Positions 16,197 to 25,748 are shown, counted from the stretch's first letter. The stretch: DNA of 64,000 nucleotides from Gemmatimonadota bacterium (GCA_028287345.1 JAQBPV010000442.1:1-64000), one strand, 5' to 3'. A program made the numbers and translations. Notes: generated by a model from the letters alone, not told the origin.

Positions 16197-17813
16197 TTAG
16201 AATTGGGACCGATACTGGGCCGGATCGATGCGCGCTTCAACCACGAGCGGTCGCGAAAGGCCGGACGCCGCGCCAAGGACGCGCCGTAAACCCGCTGCGT
16301 CATCCACGCGAATACCGTCGCAGCCCATCGCGCCCGCCAATCGCTCGAGATCGGTCGACTCGATCCGCGTCAGCACGCTCGGATACTGCTTCGCCATTTG
16401 CTTGAGCTCAATCCGGTTCAGGCTGTTGTCACAGAATACCACGACGACGATGCCAAGGCCGAGCGACGACGCGAGCTGCAGCTCGCTCTGGACCATCGCG
16501 AAACCGCCGTCGCCGATCGTGCAAACCACCGGGCGATCCCGATTGAGCAGCTTCGCCGTGATCGCGGCCGGAAGAGAGAAACCCATCGACGAGAGTCCGT
16601 TCGTCATCAGGAAATCGCCCGGCCGGAGCGCGCGCCAACCCTGCCCAATCAGCAGCTTGTGCGATCCGACATCGGTCGTCAGGATCGTGTCGATGGGAAA
16701 CGACTCGCGCACGGCATCGACGACGTCGGTCGGATTGAGTTTGCCGGCGACGCGCCCCTCGTAGAAGGCGTCGCGCAGGGTGTCGCGATGCCGAGCGATG
16801 TCGGCGCGCGGCCATTTCGGCTCGCCGCGATACTCATCGGTGAGCGTGTCCAACACGGAGGCAATGTTTCCGACGATCTCGAGTTCCGCCGGATAGATCT
16901 GATCGGTATTCGGAGTGCTGTCGACATGAATGACGGGCACCGTGAGCGACCACGGCTTGATCAACTCGACGGCATCGAATCCGACGGCGATGACGAGATC
17001 AGCCGTCTGCAGAAACTCCCATACGACTCTATTGCACGCCATGTCGATCGTGCTGGCGTACAAGGGATGGTCCTCGGGGAACACTCCCTTCGCCATTGGC
17101 GAAACGACGACCGCGCATCCGAGCTTCTCGGCGAAGGCAATCAGCTGGTCCGTTGCGCCGCTCCGCCGCGCCGAGATACCGACGAGAAGAACGGGACGTC
17201 GCGCGTGCTCGAGTTTGCGCAGGGACTCCGACACATCACCGCCGACGGCGAACAGCTGCGGGAACTGCGTCACGCCTGTCGGCGGGAGACTCACCTCTCC
17301 GTCAGTTGCCGGCTGCGCGAGCAGGTTCGCATTCGTGGTGATGTGCACCGGACCGGGACGCTCGGCGACCGCAACGCGAAGCGCCTTGCGCATGACCGTC
17401 GACGCGGACTCCGGCAGTATGCGAGCGGTCCACTTTGTTATTGGGGAATACAATCTGTTGTGGTCGACGACCTGGTGCGTGAAAAACTGCTCCAGCCGCG
17501 TGCCCACCTGGCCCGAGATCGCCAGCATCGGGACGCGGTCGAGATACGCGTTCGCCACGCCATTCACCATCGAGGTGGATCCCGGGCCGAGCGTCGATAC
17601 ACAGACACCCGGCCTGCCCGTCAACATGCCGTACGCTTCCGCCATGAAGGCGACCGTGCCCTCACGTCGACCAAGGATCATCTCGATCCCCTCGCGGCGC
17701 GTCGCTTCCAGGAGCTCGATGTTCGGATCGCCCGGATATCCGAACAGGTGCTTTATCCCCGCTGCCGTGAGGTACCGGGCCATGACGGCCGCGGTGCTGA
17801 GCGTGTCTGCCAA
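16197..17813 (-). CDS. Thiamine diphosphate-dependent enzyme (acetolactate synthase/oxo-acid decarboxylase type)
   Basis: This protein of about 538 residues has the three ThDP-enzyme domains. The N-terminal part has HLFGYPGDPNIELLEA and the activating glutamate in GRREGTVAFMAEAYG. The cofactor motif TIGDGGFAMVQSELQL, with Asn in CDNSLNR about 28 residues after GDG, lies near the C-terminus. It could be an acetolactate synthase-like protein, a decarboxylase (sulfopyruvate/phenylpyruvate/benzoylformate type) or a carboligase. No regulatory subunit gene is adjacent, which argues against biosynthetic IlvB. The start is uncertain: TTG at 17813 has GGAG nine bases upstream and gives a normal length, whereas GTG at 17879 adds 22 residues without a ribosome binding site. 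Confidence 0.82.
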   Translation of the reverse strand: MADTLSTAAVMARYLTAAGIKHLFGYPGDPNIELLEATRREGIEMILGRREGTVAFMAEAYGMLTGRPGVCVSTLGPGSTSMVNGVANAYLDRVPMLAISGQVGTRLEQFFTHQVVDHNRLYSPITKWTARILPESASTVMRKALRVAVAERPGPVHITTNANLLAQPATDGEVSLPPTGVTQFPQLFAVGGDVSESLRKLEHARRPVLLVGISARRSGATDQLIAFAEKLGCAVVVSPMAKGVFPEDHPLYASTIDMACNRVVWEFLQTADLVIAVGFDAVELIKPWSLTVPVIHVDSTPNTDQIYPAELEIVGNIASVLDTLTDEYRGEPKWPRADIARHRDTLRDAFYEGRVAGKLNPTDVVDAVRESFPIDTILTTDVGSHKLLIGQGWRALRPGDFLMTNGLSSMGFSLPAAITAKLLNRDRPVVCTIGDGGFAMVQSELQLASSLGLGIVVVVFCDNSLNRIELKQMAKQYPSVLTRIESTDLERLAGAMGCDGIRVDDAAGLRRVLGAASGLSRPLVVEARIDPAQYRSQF

Positions 17814-17925
17814 GATCGTGAGCTCCGTCTTCGCGAAAGTGAACGATTTGGTGGGGCGGCCTCGGTCCACTCGCTCCACCGTCGGAGCGAGTTTGCGCCT
17901 GCCCGGGCCGTCGTGTGACGACGAC

Positions 17926-20715
17926 CTAGGGAATCGGCGTCGGCGTCCCGTAATCGTAAAGGCCGTTGAACAGAAGCTTGAACGTACTGTGCGTTTGCCC
18001 GCGGAAGGCGACCTCGGGACCGAGCAACACCACCGTTCCCTTACCGACTTTCGCGTTCACGACGGCCGTGCCGCCGCGGACGTAATCGCGACCCCATGCC
18101 CACCCACTCGACACGAGATCCGGACTGTCGAACGAGGCCACGGAGGTGGTTCCCTTCGATGCCGCGTCTGGTGCAAGGCGGAAGACAGGGCTGTTGCTGA
18201 ACACGACGTCGACCTGATCGGGCATGCCGTACGAGAGCGGCCCACCCTTCGCGATGTTCATCTTCAGGAGCGAGCCGGGGATGTAGTACTTCTCCTGTGT
18301 CAACGGACGCTCGACACCACTCGCATCCTTTTCCACGAGATAGTTCTTCACCGGTAAACCCAGTATCTCACCCATCGACGTCGAGCTGCCGAGCGCGATG
18401 ATCGTTCCTCCCGCCTCGGCGAAGCGCTTGAGCTGCGGGATCGTCTTCTCCGAGCTGATCGAGCCGAGCCAGCCGCGGAACTCCGCCGGTAACGACTCGG
18501 GCGTCGGCTGTGCGGCGCCGCCACGTCGGCCGCCGTCCGCGGAGAGCCGCGCGGATCCATCGGGAAACACGAGTACGTCGAACTTCGCGTTGAGATTGCC
18601 GGCGTCCAACGTCTGCGGATAGACGATCTCGTATGGGTACTCGAACTGCTCGAACAGCCACTTCGTCCAGCCGGACGGAATGTTGCCGCCGTACTGATCG
18701 TAGACGCCGATGCGGGCCTGACGAAGTTGTGTCGTCTCGGAGCGCGGCGCGCTGCTCACCGCATGAATGGGGACGCCGAGCTCGCGAGCGCCGCGGTCGA
18801 CGATCGCCTTCACTGCCGGCGTGGCGGGCACCCACAGCGCGCCCGTACCGAGATCCTCGCCGTCGGCCGTCGTCGGCTCCTTCACCATGAACACCGTCGC
18901 GTTGCTCTTGAGCAGGCGATTCACGAGGATGAACGAGTTGTTGATGCGATGACTCACGAGATAGCCCGCCGGGCTGCCTACGCCGCGGACGCTCGCAACA
19001 GGCATCGATTGCAGCGACGTCACCTTGGTGAACGGTCCGTCGAACGCGTTCTGATAGCGATCGAACTGGATGCCCATCGAGAACGCCGGCGTCCAACCGG
19101 TGACGTCATACGGCGGATTCGGCGGTCCGCCCGGATACTTGAAGTCGTTGGGATGATCCTGCGGCTCGAACATATCGACGACGAATGCGCGAGGCGCCTG
19201 CGCGGTCTTCACGACGTACGAGCTCGCGGGATATCGCTTGCCCGCCACCTGGAAGGGCGACGTCGCACGCAGGACGGTGATGCCGTTCTTGAGTAGCACG
19301 TTGACGAACTTCGTCGCCGTGGCGAAGTCGGCCTGGTCCGATGGAATGACGTATCCTCTGGCGTCGCGCATCTTCGGGTCGTGCAACACGCCAGCGTAGA
19401 TCTCCGTCGGAACGATCGTCGCGCCACGTCCACCACCATCGCCACCACCGCCGGAACGCATCGCAGGAAGCTTGGCGGCCGCGCTTTCCGCCGCGGCGAT
19501 GCGCTTCGGCGTTACCGTCCAGCTGTCCGTATTGCCACGTTCGATCGAGTTCTTCCCCATCTGGTAGATGTTGTAGAGGAAGGTCTCGCGATAGCGCGAC
19601 GCGACGTCCAGCACGGCGCGGCTGTATTCCATGTCGTAGTCGATCGAGCGACGGAAGTGCCAGACCTGTGGCGCCACCGGCATCGGTCCGTTCCCGCTCG
19701 GGAGTTGGCGCTCGAGGACGAGCGGCACCTCCATCGGCGTCGGACTGCCGATGATCTCCGTGAGCAGGCCGACGATGTTGTGGAAGTAGCTCACGGTACG
19801 CATGGCGCCGTTGAACCACGTCGAATAGTTCGCCGCGGCCTTCATCGCCGAACCCGGCATCCCCTTCGCGATGAGCCGGCTGTGCATGGCGGCGCCCACG
19901 AGGTCGAGCTCAGTGATGACGAGCGGGTCGAAGCCGTAGTTGAACGGATCGCGGAATGGTGGCATGAACACCACGGCGCCGGCCGGTCCCGTCTGATGAT
20001 GCGTATGCGTTATCTGCGGCAACCAGTCCGTGAAGAGGACCTTGTTGATGTTGATCGTCTCGGGCTGGTTGGACATGAACAAGTCGCGCGCATTGTCGTG
20101 ACCGACGTACTTCTGGTACAGCCGCGGAATGTTCATGGTGCGCTTGGACGAATCGGCCTCGCGCATGTACCAGTTCGAGACGAGCTCCATGCCATCGGGA
20201 TTCGCGAGGCAGAGCAGCAGGATGTCGTCGTCGAGGAAGCGCATGGTCTCCTCGTCGTTCCGGCTCACCATCTGGAACGCGAGTTCCATCAACGCCTGAT
20301 GGCCGACGGTCTCCGTAGAGTGAAGCCCGCCGTCCATGAAGATGACGGTCTTGCCCTCCTTGGCGAGCGCTCGTGCCTGATCATCGGTCAGGCCCTCGGC
20401 CATCGCGAGCCGCTTGGAGATGCCGCGATAATGATCGAGCTTCTTCTGGTTCGCCGGCGACGTGATGACCGCCATGTATTGGTGGCGGCCTTCAGCTGTC
20501 AGGCCGATGTCCACCAGCTTCAGGCGATCGGACTCGATCGCAAGTGTCTTCCAGTACTTCTCCAGCTGCGTGTAGTTGGCGAGCCGATAGTCGTCGCCAA
20601 GGTTGAAGCCGAACGCTTGCTTCGGCGTCGTGATCTTGCGGCCCTGTGCCGACACCGGCTGGCCGACGAGCGACATGACGAGGATGAACGGCGCAATCAG
20701 CGAACGCGATCGCAT
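17926..20715 (-). CDS. Secreted M14-family zinc carboxypeptidase with long C-terminal extension
   Basis: This 929-residue exported protein has a signal peptide ending at PVSAQ. The M14 zinc ligands are clear: His132 and Glu135 in GGLHSTETVGHQ, and a third His in ITHTHHQTG (about 237-240). It is about three times longer than a classical carboxypeptidase. The extra C-terminal half contains a flavodoxin/amidotransferase-like segment (FDVLVFPDGSARL, then GGTIIALGSSTSMG). The ATG at 20715 has GGAG upstream; the frame opens earlier, at 20769. It lies directly after SusD and before the catabolic genes, so it probably trims peptides or amide-linked conjugates at the outer membrane before uptake. The specificity is unknown. 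Confidence 0.85.
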   Translation of the reverse strand: MRSRSLIAPFILVMSLVGQPVSAQGRKITTPKQAFGFNLGDDYRLANYTQLEKYWKTLAIESDRLKLVDIGLTAEGRHQYMAVITSPANQKKLDHYRGISKRLAMAEGLTDDQARALAKEGKTVIFMDGGLHSTETVGHQALMELAFQMVSRNDEETMRFLDDDILLLCLANPDGMELVSNWYMREADSSKRTMNIPRLYQKYVGHDNARDLFMSNQPETININKVLFTDWLPQITHTHHQTGPAGAVVFMPPFRDPFNYGFDPLVITELDLVGAAMHSRLIAKGMPGSAMKAAANYSTWFNGAMRTVSYFHNIVGLLTEIIGSPTPMEVPLVLERQLPSGNGPMPVAPQVWHFRRSIDYDMEYSRAVLDVASRYRETFLYNIYQMGKNSIERGNTDSWTVTPKRIAAAESAAAKLPAMRSGGGGDGGGRGATIVPTEIYAGVLHDPKMRDARGYVIPSDQADFATATKFVNVLLKNGITVLRATSPFQVAGKRYPASSYVVKTAQAPRAFVVDMFEPQDHPNDFKYPGGPPNPPYDVTGWTPAFSMGIQFDRYQNAFDGPFTKVTSLQSMPVASVRGVGSPAGYLVSHRINNSFILVNRLLKSNATVFMVKEPTTADGEDLGTGALWVPATPAVKAIVDRGARELGVPIHAVSSAPRSETTQLRQARIGVYDQYGGNIPSGWTKWLFEQFEYPYEIVYPQTLDAGNLNAKFDVLVFPDGSARLSADGGRRGGAAQPTPESLPAEFRGWLGSISSEKTIPQLKRFAEAGGTIIALGSSTSMGEILGLPVKNYLVEKDASGVERPLTQEKYYIPGSLLKMNIAKGGPLSYGMPDQVDVVFSNSPVFRLAPDAASKGTTSVASFDSPDLVSSGWAWGRDYVRGGTAVVNAKVGKGTVVLLGPEVAFRGQTHSTFKLLFNGLYDYGTPTPIP

Positions 20716-20778
20716 GGCAGCTCCAGGGGGCTCACGGAAGCCGTACCACGATGGTACGACACAGGGCACGACGTCCGA

Positions 20779-22134
20779 TCAGGACTTGATGGCAAGGTTC
20801 GGATTCGTATTCAACTCGGTGCGACCGATCGGGAAGCAGGTGTCCTTCCCCTTCCGATCGTCCATTCGCAGCAGCGCCGGCAGACCGCCAGGCGTCGCCG
20901 GATCCTTGCCGGCGCCGTCCCAGCGACGACGCAGTCCAAGCGCGCGCCCTTCGAGATAGGTCTCGATCAGTGTCTCGAGCTTGAGATACGTCCAGGCGGA
21001 GTCGCTGGTGATCGCCGTGTTGCGGAGCGGCACACCAGCGTCGGTGCGGAGGTCGTTCACGAGTGCCATCGCACCGGCAATGTCGCCCGTCCGCAGCTTC
21101 GACTCCGCGACGATCATCTGCGCTTCGCGACCATCCGTCAGGTCGATCGGCGAGCCTTGCGCGGTGTACTTCTGCTGCTGGTAGAAGAGCACTTGCCCGA
21201 CCACGCCGCGGCCATCGCCAAGGTCACCGACGGACCCCTGCGTGAACTTCCATTGCGGGAAGGTCAGGTATTTCACTCGCGGATCCTTCGTCAGGTCGTA
21301 GTAGTCCGCATACCACGTGTGCCACACGGTCTCGTTGCGGAACGTGCTGCCGTCCATCGCGAAGAAGTACGAATTCAACTGTTCGCGATCGAGGTTGTTG
21401 TAGAGCGCCTGAAACTTGTACGCTTTCGGTGTGAGCGCGGCATCCGCTGCGGCGCCGGCCCAGTTGCCGAGCCACGTGCGCACGGACGCGCGTCCGCCGT
21501 ACGCAGCATTGGTGAACGCTGCGTTGTTCACCGCCTTCGCGATCGCGATTGCCTCGGTGAACGCCGCCTCGGCGCGGGTGAAGTGCACGCTCGCGGGCTG
21601 TCTGGGGCCGCCGTCGATGGTGGTCTCACACATGTTCTCGCCGAGCAACCGGTTGCTGAATCCGACGTAGAGCAGCCCCTGCGCCGCGATCGGCGACTTG
21701 GCAAAATCCGCCGCCGGCAGTGCGGCGCGGATGCGATCGACCGCGGCTTCGGCAACCCAACGCGCCGCTGACGCCTTCGACGTGCGATTGTCCGTTTCAT
21801 CAGCCGTGATGATGCCGACGGAGAGCTGCGGACTGATACCGAACGATCCTGTCTGTCCACCGGGGTGCAGCTCGCGCGCGACGGCTGACGCGTCGAACCC
21901 CAATGCGCCACCCGTGCCGGAGGCGAGCGAGTTGGCGATGGCGCGGCCCGCGCCATTCACCACCGCTTGATGCGCCGACGCGAGATCGAGGAATTGATCC
22001 TGCACTGGCCCCGGATTCTCGACGTCGAGATTGCAGGCCGTGGCGATCAACATGCTCACCGCGACGATCGCGAGCGTGTACCGGCGCGGATGCACGCGCG
22101 ACGCCGGCCGATCGAACTGTGTGGTGGTCGGCAT
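20779..22134 (-). CDS. SusD/RagB-like outer-membrane nutrient-binding lipoprotein
   Basis: This 451-residue lipoprotein has a basic N-terminus, a hydrophobic segment and a lipobox (LIATAC, Cys about 34). TPR-like helices follow, as in SusD/RagB proteins; the C-terminal part EGRALGLRRRWDG and the closing PIGRTELNTNPNL match the way these proteins usually end. SusD lids bind the substrate and close over the SusC transporter. One base separates it from the upstream SusC-type gene. With a carboxypeptidase rather than glycosidases next door, peptides or amino-acid conjugates are more likely cargo than glycans; RagAB is the described precedent for peptides. Confidence 0.87.
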   Translation of the reverse strand: MPTTTQFDRPASRVHPRRYTLAIVAVSMLIATACNLDVENPGPVQDQFLDLASAHQAVVNGAGRAIANSLASGTGGALGFDASAVARELHPGGQTGSFGISPQLSVGIITADETDNRTSKASAARWVAEAAVDRIRAALPAADFAKSPIAAQGLLYVGFSNRLLGENMCETTIDGGPRQPASVHFTRAEAAFTEAIAIAKAVNNAAFTNAAYGGRASVRTWLGNWAGAAADAALTPKAYKFQALYNNLDREQLNSYFFAMDGSTFRNETVWHTWYADYYDLTKDPRVKYLTFPQWKFTQGSVGDLGDGRGVVGQVLFYQQQKYTAQGSPIDLTDGREAQMIVAESKLRTGDIAGAMALVNDLRTDAGVPLRNTAITSDSAWTYLKLETLIETYLEGRALGLRRRWDGAGKDPATPGGLPALLRMDDRKGKDTCFPIGRTELNTNPNLAIKS

Positions 22135-22135
22135 C

Positions 22136-24991
22136 TTAGAAGTTCACCTTGAGCGAGGTGGTGAAAATCGCGGGAGCGGGATACTGCTCGTTCATGGAGC
22201 GCACCTTCGACAGCGCGCCATCGTTGGCCATCATCTCTGGATCGAACATCTTGAAGTCCTTGTTCAACCAGCGGATCCAGTTGCGGGCCGAGAAGGTGAT
22301 GGAGGCGTTGCCGGCACCTGGCACGATCGCGGACGGCAGACCCACGCGCAGGCTCATCTCGCGCACCTTGAAGAAATCGGTCGGATAGATCGTCGATCCC
22401 GACTTGAAGTTGCTGACGATGCAGAACTGTCGGTCGTAGGCCGTGAGCTGAGCGCCGCGTCCCGCGGCGATCTCCGCATTGGCGTAAATGCACGTCGGCC
22501 AGACGGTGATGCCGCGCGACTGTGCACCCTCGGAACCGCTGTCGAAGATGTAGCCGCCGTGCTGATACTCGCCGCGTGCCGTGAACTGAATGCCGTGCGG
22601 CAACTCGATCGACGTGCTGGGGTTGATCGTCAGCGTCGGCAGATTCGGTCCGAAGAGGTAGTTGTTCTCGGTAATCGGAGCCGCGATCTCGTCGGGGTTC
22701 TTGAGATGCGTGCCGACGATGACGGGGATCGGCTGACCTTCCATGATCCATCCCTGCCCGCCGAGCGAGAAGCTCGGCGCTCCGCCGAGGTTGACGGCCT
22801 TGTTCGCCGACTTCGCCACGTTCACGCCGACGTCCCACTTGAATCCGGCGCGCTCGAGCGGCGTGCCACGCACCGCGAGCTCGATGCCCGAGTTCTCGAT
22901 GGTGCCGACGTTGCGGAGCTGTGAATTCTGGAAGCCAAGCGACGGCGTCTGCTGCACGGGGAAGAGCGCGTCCTTCGTGAGCTGATGGTAGTGCGTGAAG
23001 TCCACACCGAATCGCCCATCGAACGCGGCGAAGTCGAAGCCCAGTTCCGTCTCGGCCGTCCGCTCCGGTCCGAGTACGGGGTTACCCACGTTGAGCGGGA
23101 GATACGCCGGCAGGTTTCCCCACCCAATGGGGTCCCAGGTGCGAACCGCGTCGAATGCGCCCGGTGCGCGTCCTGCCTGACCATAGGCACCGCGCAGCTT
23201 CAGCGTGCCGATGCTCTTCGGCCAGAACGGTTCATCGGAGACGACGTACGAGACACTCGCCTTCGGATATCGCTGTAGTCCGAAATCGCTGCCGAATGCG
23301 CTGTTGCCGTCCACGCGCAGACCAAGCGTGAGGAAGTAGCGCTCCTTCAGGTTGAACAACGCCTGCGCGAATAGACCTCCATTGATGACCTTCATCGCCG
23401 ACTCGAACGATTGGCGAATCGCGCCTGAGCTCAACGTCGGAGTGCTCGGTCCGGGAAACTGGTCGGCGAGACCATCGAGTGTGTGCTCGTCGACGGTCAC
23501 ACTCTGCGCGCCGCCAGAGAGGCTGAGGCGCAGGTCATGCGCCATCGGCATGTGCTCGATGTTGTACGTGCTCACGAGATCGAGGCTGAGAATCCGGCTG
23601 CGATTCATCACATCGCTCATGCGCCCGAGCGGCTGCGGCGGGAAGCCGAACGGCCTGATCGACCGGAGCTCGTTCTCCGTCATGTCGTAGCCGGCGGTGA
23701 AGCGGTTCGTCCAGTTGGCGGTGGGTGCGTAGAGAAACGTGAGGCCACTCGTGAAGCGATCGATCATGCTGCGGACGTCGAAGGTCAGCACCTGGCTGAT
23801 GATCGCCGGATCCGCCGAGCCGAAGAAGTTGTTGGCGCCGCGATAGACGTTGAGCGTCAGCCCGTGCGAGTTGTTGCCGGTCGGCGTCGTCTGCGTTGCG
23901 GAGTGCGTGAGGAAGTTGTTCCACTGGATCTGCATTCCCTTGAAGCCGGCGAATCCGAAATTGCCGCGCAGGGATTCGCGCTTCTCGTGATCGTTCGGGA
24001 GCACGCCCTTGTTGTCCTCGAGCAGCCCCGATACGAAGTAGCCGTCCTCGCGGCCGCCGCCACGCACGGACAGGTCATACTTCTGTCGCATGCCGTTCTT
24101 GAGCCACGGATCGAGGTACGCGTACTCCGCTGGCGCGGGCGCGAAGGGCTGCAGCTTCGCATAGCCGTGATCGGCATTCAGGCTCCAGCGCGGGCTCCCA
24201 GCGGCGCCGCGCTTGGTGAAGATCTGAATCACTCCGGCATTCGCCTCGGTGCCGTACAATGTCGTCGCGGCCGCACCCTTGATGATCTCGATGCGATCGA
24301 TGTCCGACGGGTTGATGTCGTTGAGAGGACTCTGGACGTCGTTGTTGCTGCGATTCGAGCTCTCGCCGCCGGAGACGTTCTTCGAGTACGGATCGCTGCG
24401 CGTTCGCACGCCATCGATGTACACCAACGGCTGGTTGCTCATCGCCACGCTGACATTGCCGCGCAGGCGAATCTGCGCCGCGGAGCCCGGCTGTCCCGAG
24501 CTCGACATCACGGTCATGCCAGGTGCCTGCGCTTGCAGCATCGCGTCGACACTCGATGGATTGTCGATCGCCTTGGACATATCGATCTGCGAGATGCTGT
24601 TGCCGACTTCGCGCAGTCGTGCTGCGCCGGCGGTGCCCGTGACGACGACGGCATCCAGCGCCGCCACCGCTTCCTTCAAGTCGAAGTTGAGATCGACGGT
24701 CTGACCATTCACCACGAAGACGGGACTCGTCATCGCTTGATAGCCGATGCGTTGCGCGCGGATCTGCCGGCTGCCCGCGGGAACGCGGAAGATCTTGTAG
24801 CGGCCATCGGCGTCGGTCGTCGTGCCGAGTGTGGTGCCGACGACGACAAGTTGTGCTGATGGAACGGGACCACCCGCTCTCGTAACGCGCCCCTGCACCG
24901 TTCCCAGCTCCTGCTGCGCACCGACGTCGCCAAAGGGTGCGAGCAGTGAGAGCGTGAACAGTACTCGAGCTGCCGCGTGTGACGACGACAT
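22136..24991 (-). CDS. SusC/RagA-type TonB-dependent outer-membrane transporter
   Basis: This 951-residue protein has a signal peptide ending about GDVGAQ. A carboxypeptidase-regulatory-like domain (about residues 30-115, with TDADGRYKIFRVPAGSRQI) comes next, then a TonB plug domain. The plug includes the SusC signature QPLVYIDGVR and DIDRIEIIKGAAATTLYGTE. The remaining 650 residues form the beta-barrel, ending in the aromatic SLKVNF needed for outer-membrane assembly. It is the first structural gene after the ECF sigma factor and is followed by its SusD partner. It imports a bulky nutrient using TonB energy. The cargo is inferred from neighbours to be a peptide or an organic-acid conjugate. 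Confidence 0.92.
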   Translation of the reverse strand: MSSSHAAARVLFTLSLLAPFGDVGAQQELGTVQGRVTRAGGPVPSAQLVVVGTTLGTTTDADGRYKIFRVPAGSRQIRAQRIGYQAMTSPVFVVNGQTVDLNFDLKEAVAALDAVVVTGTAGAARLREVGNSISQIDMSKAIDNPSSVDAMLQAQAPGMTVMSSSGQPGSAAQIRLRGNVSVAMSNQPLVYIDGVRTRSDPYSKNVSGGESSNRSNNDVQSPLNDINPSDIDRIEIIKGAAATTLYGTEANAGVIQIFTKRGAAGSPRWSLNADHGYAKLQPFAPAPAEYAYLDPWLKNGMRQKYDLSVRGGGREDGYFVSGLLEDNKGVLPNDHEKRESLRGNFGFAGFKGMQIQWNNFLTHSATQTTPTGNNSHGLTLNVYRGANNFFGSADPAIISQVLTFDVRSMIDRFTSGLTFLYAPTANWTNRFTAGYDMTENELRSIRPFGFPPQPLGRMSDVMNRSRILSLDLVSTYNIEHMPMAHDLRLSLSGGAQSVTVDEHTLDGLADQFPGPSTPTLSSGAIRQSFESAMKVINGGLFAQALFNLKERYFLTLGLRVDGNSAFGSDFGLQRYPKASVSYVVSDEPFWPKSIGTLKLRGAYGQAGRAPGAFDAVRTWDPIGWGNLPAYLPLNVGNPVLGPERTAETELGFDFAAFDGRFGVDFTHYHQLTKDALFPVQQTPSLGFQNSQLRNVGTIENSGIELAVRGTPLERAGFKWDVGVNVAKSANKAVNLGGAPSFSLGGQGWIMEGQPIPVIVGTHLKNPDEIAAPITENNYLFGPNLPTLTINPSTSIELPHGIQFTARGEYQHGGYIFDSGSEGAQSRGITVWPTCIYANAEIAAGRGAQLTAYDRQFCIVSNFKSGSTIYPTDFFKVREMSLRVGLPSAIVPGAGNASITFSARNWIRWLNKDFKMFDPEMMANDGALSKVRSMNEQYPAPAIFTTSLKVNF

Positions 24992-25149
24992 GCGTGAGCC
25001 TCCTCGACGTGATTGAAAGGCCGTGCGGACTTCGGGCGGCGGACGGCGACGTAGGCAAGCGGCGCTGCGGGGTGCGCCACGGAAATGTCGGCCGCCCCAT
25101 CGGAATGGACGGGACGAAAGTCGCTATCGTATCCTGATAACACGCCATC

Positions 25150-25172
25150 GACGCGGATCTACTATCCGCGTC
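25150..25172. repeat. Short perfect inverted repeat after the ECF sigma gene
   Basis: GACGCGGAT at 25150-25158 pairs with ATCCGCGTC at 25164-25172 across the 5-base loop CTACT. It lies 6 bases beyond the minus-strand stop of the ECF sigma gene, so it may act as a weak transcription terminator, but no T-run follows on that strand. The same 9-base core recurs at 25830-25862 and in the dispersed repeats at 37.3-37.5 and 57.2-57.4 kb. Confidence 0.6.
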
Positions 25173-25178
25173 GCGAAG

Positions 25179-25748
25179 TCATCGCTCGAGCATCTCGCGA
25201 AGGTGGCGTCGAAGATCGAGCATCGCCGCGCTGAGATGGTTCGCGACGGTCTGCGGCGAGATCCCCATGCGCGCAGAGATCTCGAGGTACGAAAGCTTCT
25301 CTTCCTTCGCGAGAAGATAGACCTCCTTGCGCCGCGTCGGCAGCTGCTGCAACGCGCGCTGAAACGCCGTCTCCAACTCCTTCTCCTCGAGGCACTCCAG
25401 CGGAGTCCATGGCGATGCGGAATCTGCACGCAATCGCTGCTCATCACGCCGCGCTCGCGCCGCGCGCGCACGACGCTCGTTCAGCGCCGCATTGCGCGCG
25501 ATGCGATACACGTACGCGCTCACCGTTCCTGTCGGTGACCAGCGTTCACGTTGCTGCCAGAGACGAATGAAGGTCTGCTGTACGAGATCGGCTGCTGCAT
25601 CGTCATCGGCGGCGATGCGACCAGCGTACGCAAGCAACGGACGCCAGTAGCGTTGCATGAGTGCATGCAACGCCATCGCATCGCCGTCGCAAATGAGCAT
25701 CATCAATGCTTCATCCGTGGCGGCAGACGCGACGAGTGGAGAGCCCAT
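25179..25748 (-). CDS. ECF sigma factor linked to the SusCD locus
   Basis: This RNA polymerase sigma-70 family protein of about 189 residues has ECF-type region 2 (DDDAAADLVQQTFIRLWQQR) and region 4 (LPTRRKEVYLLA, then LSYLEISARMGISPQTVANH). It belongs to the group often found beside SusCD genes, where a FecR anti-sigma receives a signal from the TonB receptor. Here no anti-sigma gene is adjacent, and the SusC receptor starts with a regulatory-like domain rather than an obvious signalling domain. The start is ambiguous: ATG at 25748 or TTG at 25775, neither with a strong ribosome binding site. It probably drives transcription of the following locus; that is inferred from position. Confidence 0.88.
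   Translation of the reverse strand: MGSPLVASAATDEALMMLICDGDAMALHALMQRYWRPLLAYAGRIAADDDAAADLVQQTFIRLWQQRERWSPTGTVSAYVYRIARNAALNERRARAARARRDEQRLRADSASPWTPLECLEEKELETAFQRALQQLPTRRKEVYLLAKEEKLSYLEISARMGISPQTVANHLSAAMLDLRRHLREMLER

Noticed and set aside
16197-17879. IlvB acetolactate synthase for branched-chain amino acid synthesis
   Set aside because: There is no IlvN subunit or other ilv gene, and the gene is in a catabolic series; kept as a generic ThDP-dependent enzyme.
19381-21771. 796-codon plus-strand open frame across the M14 and SusD genes
   Set aside because: It spans the boundary between two well-supported opposite-strand genes and has no recognisable domain.
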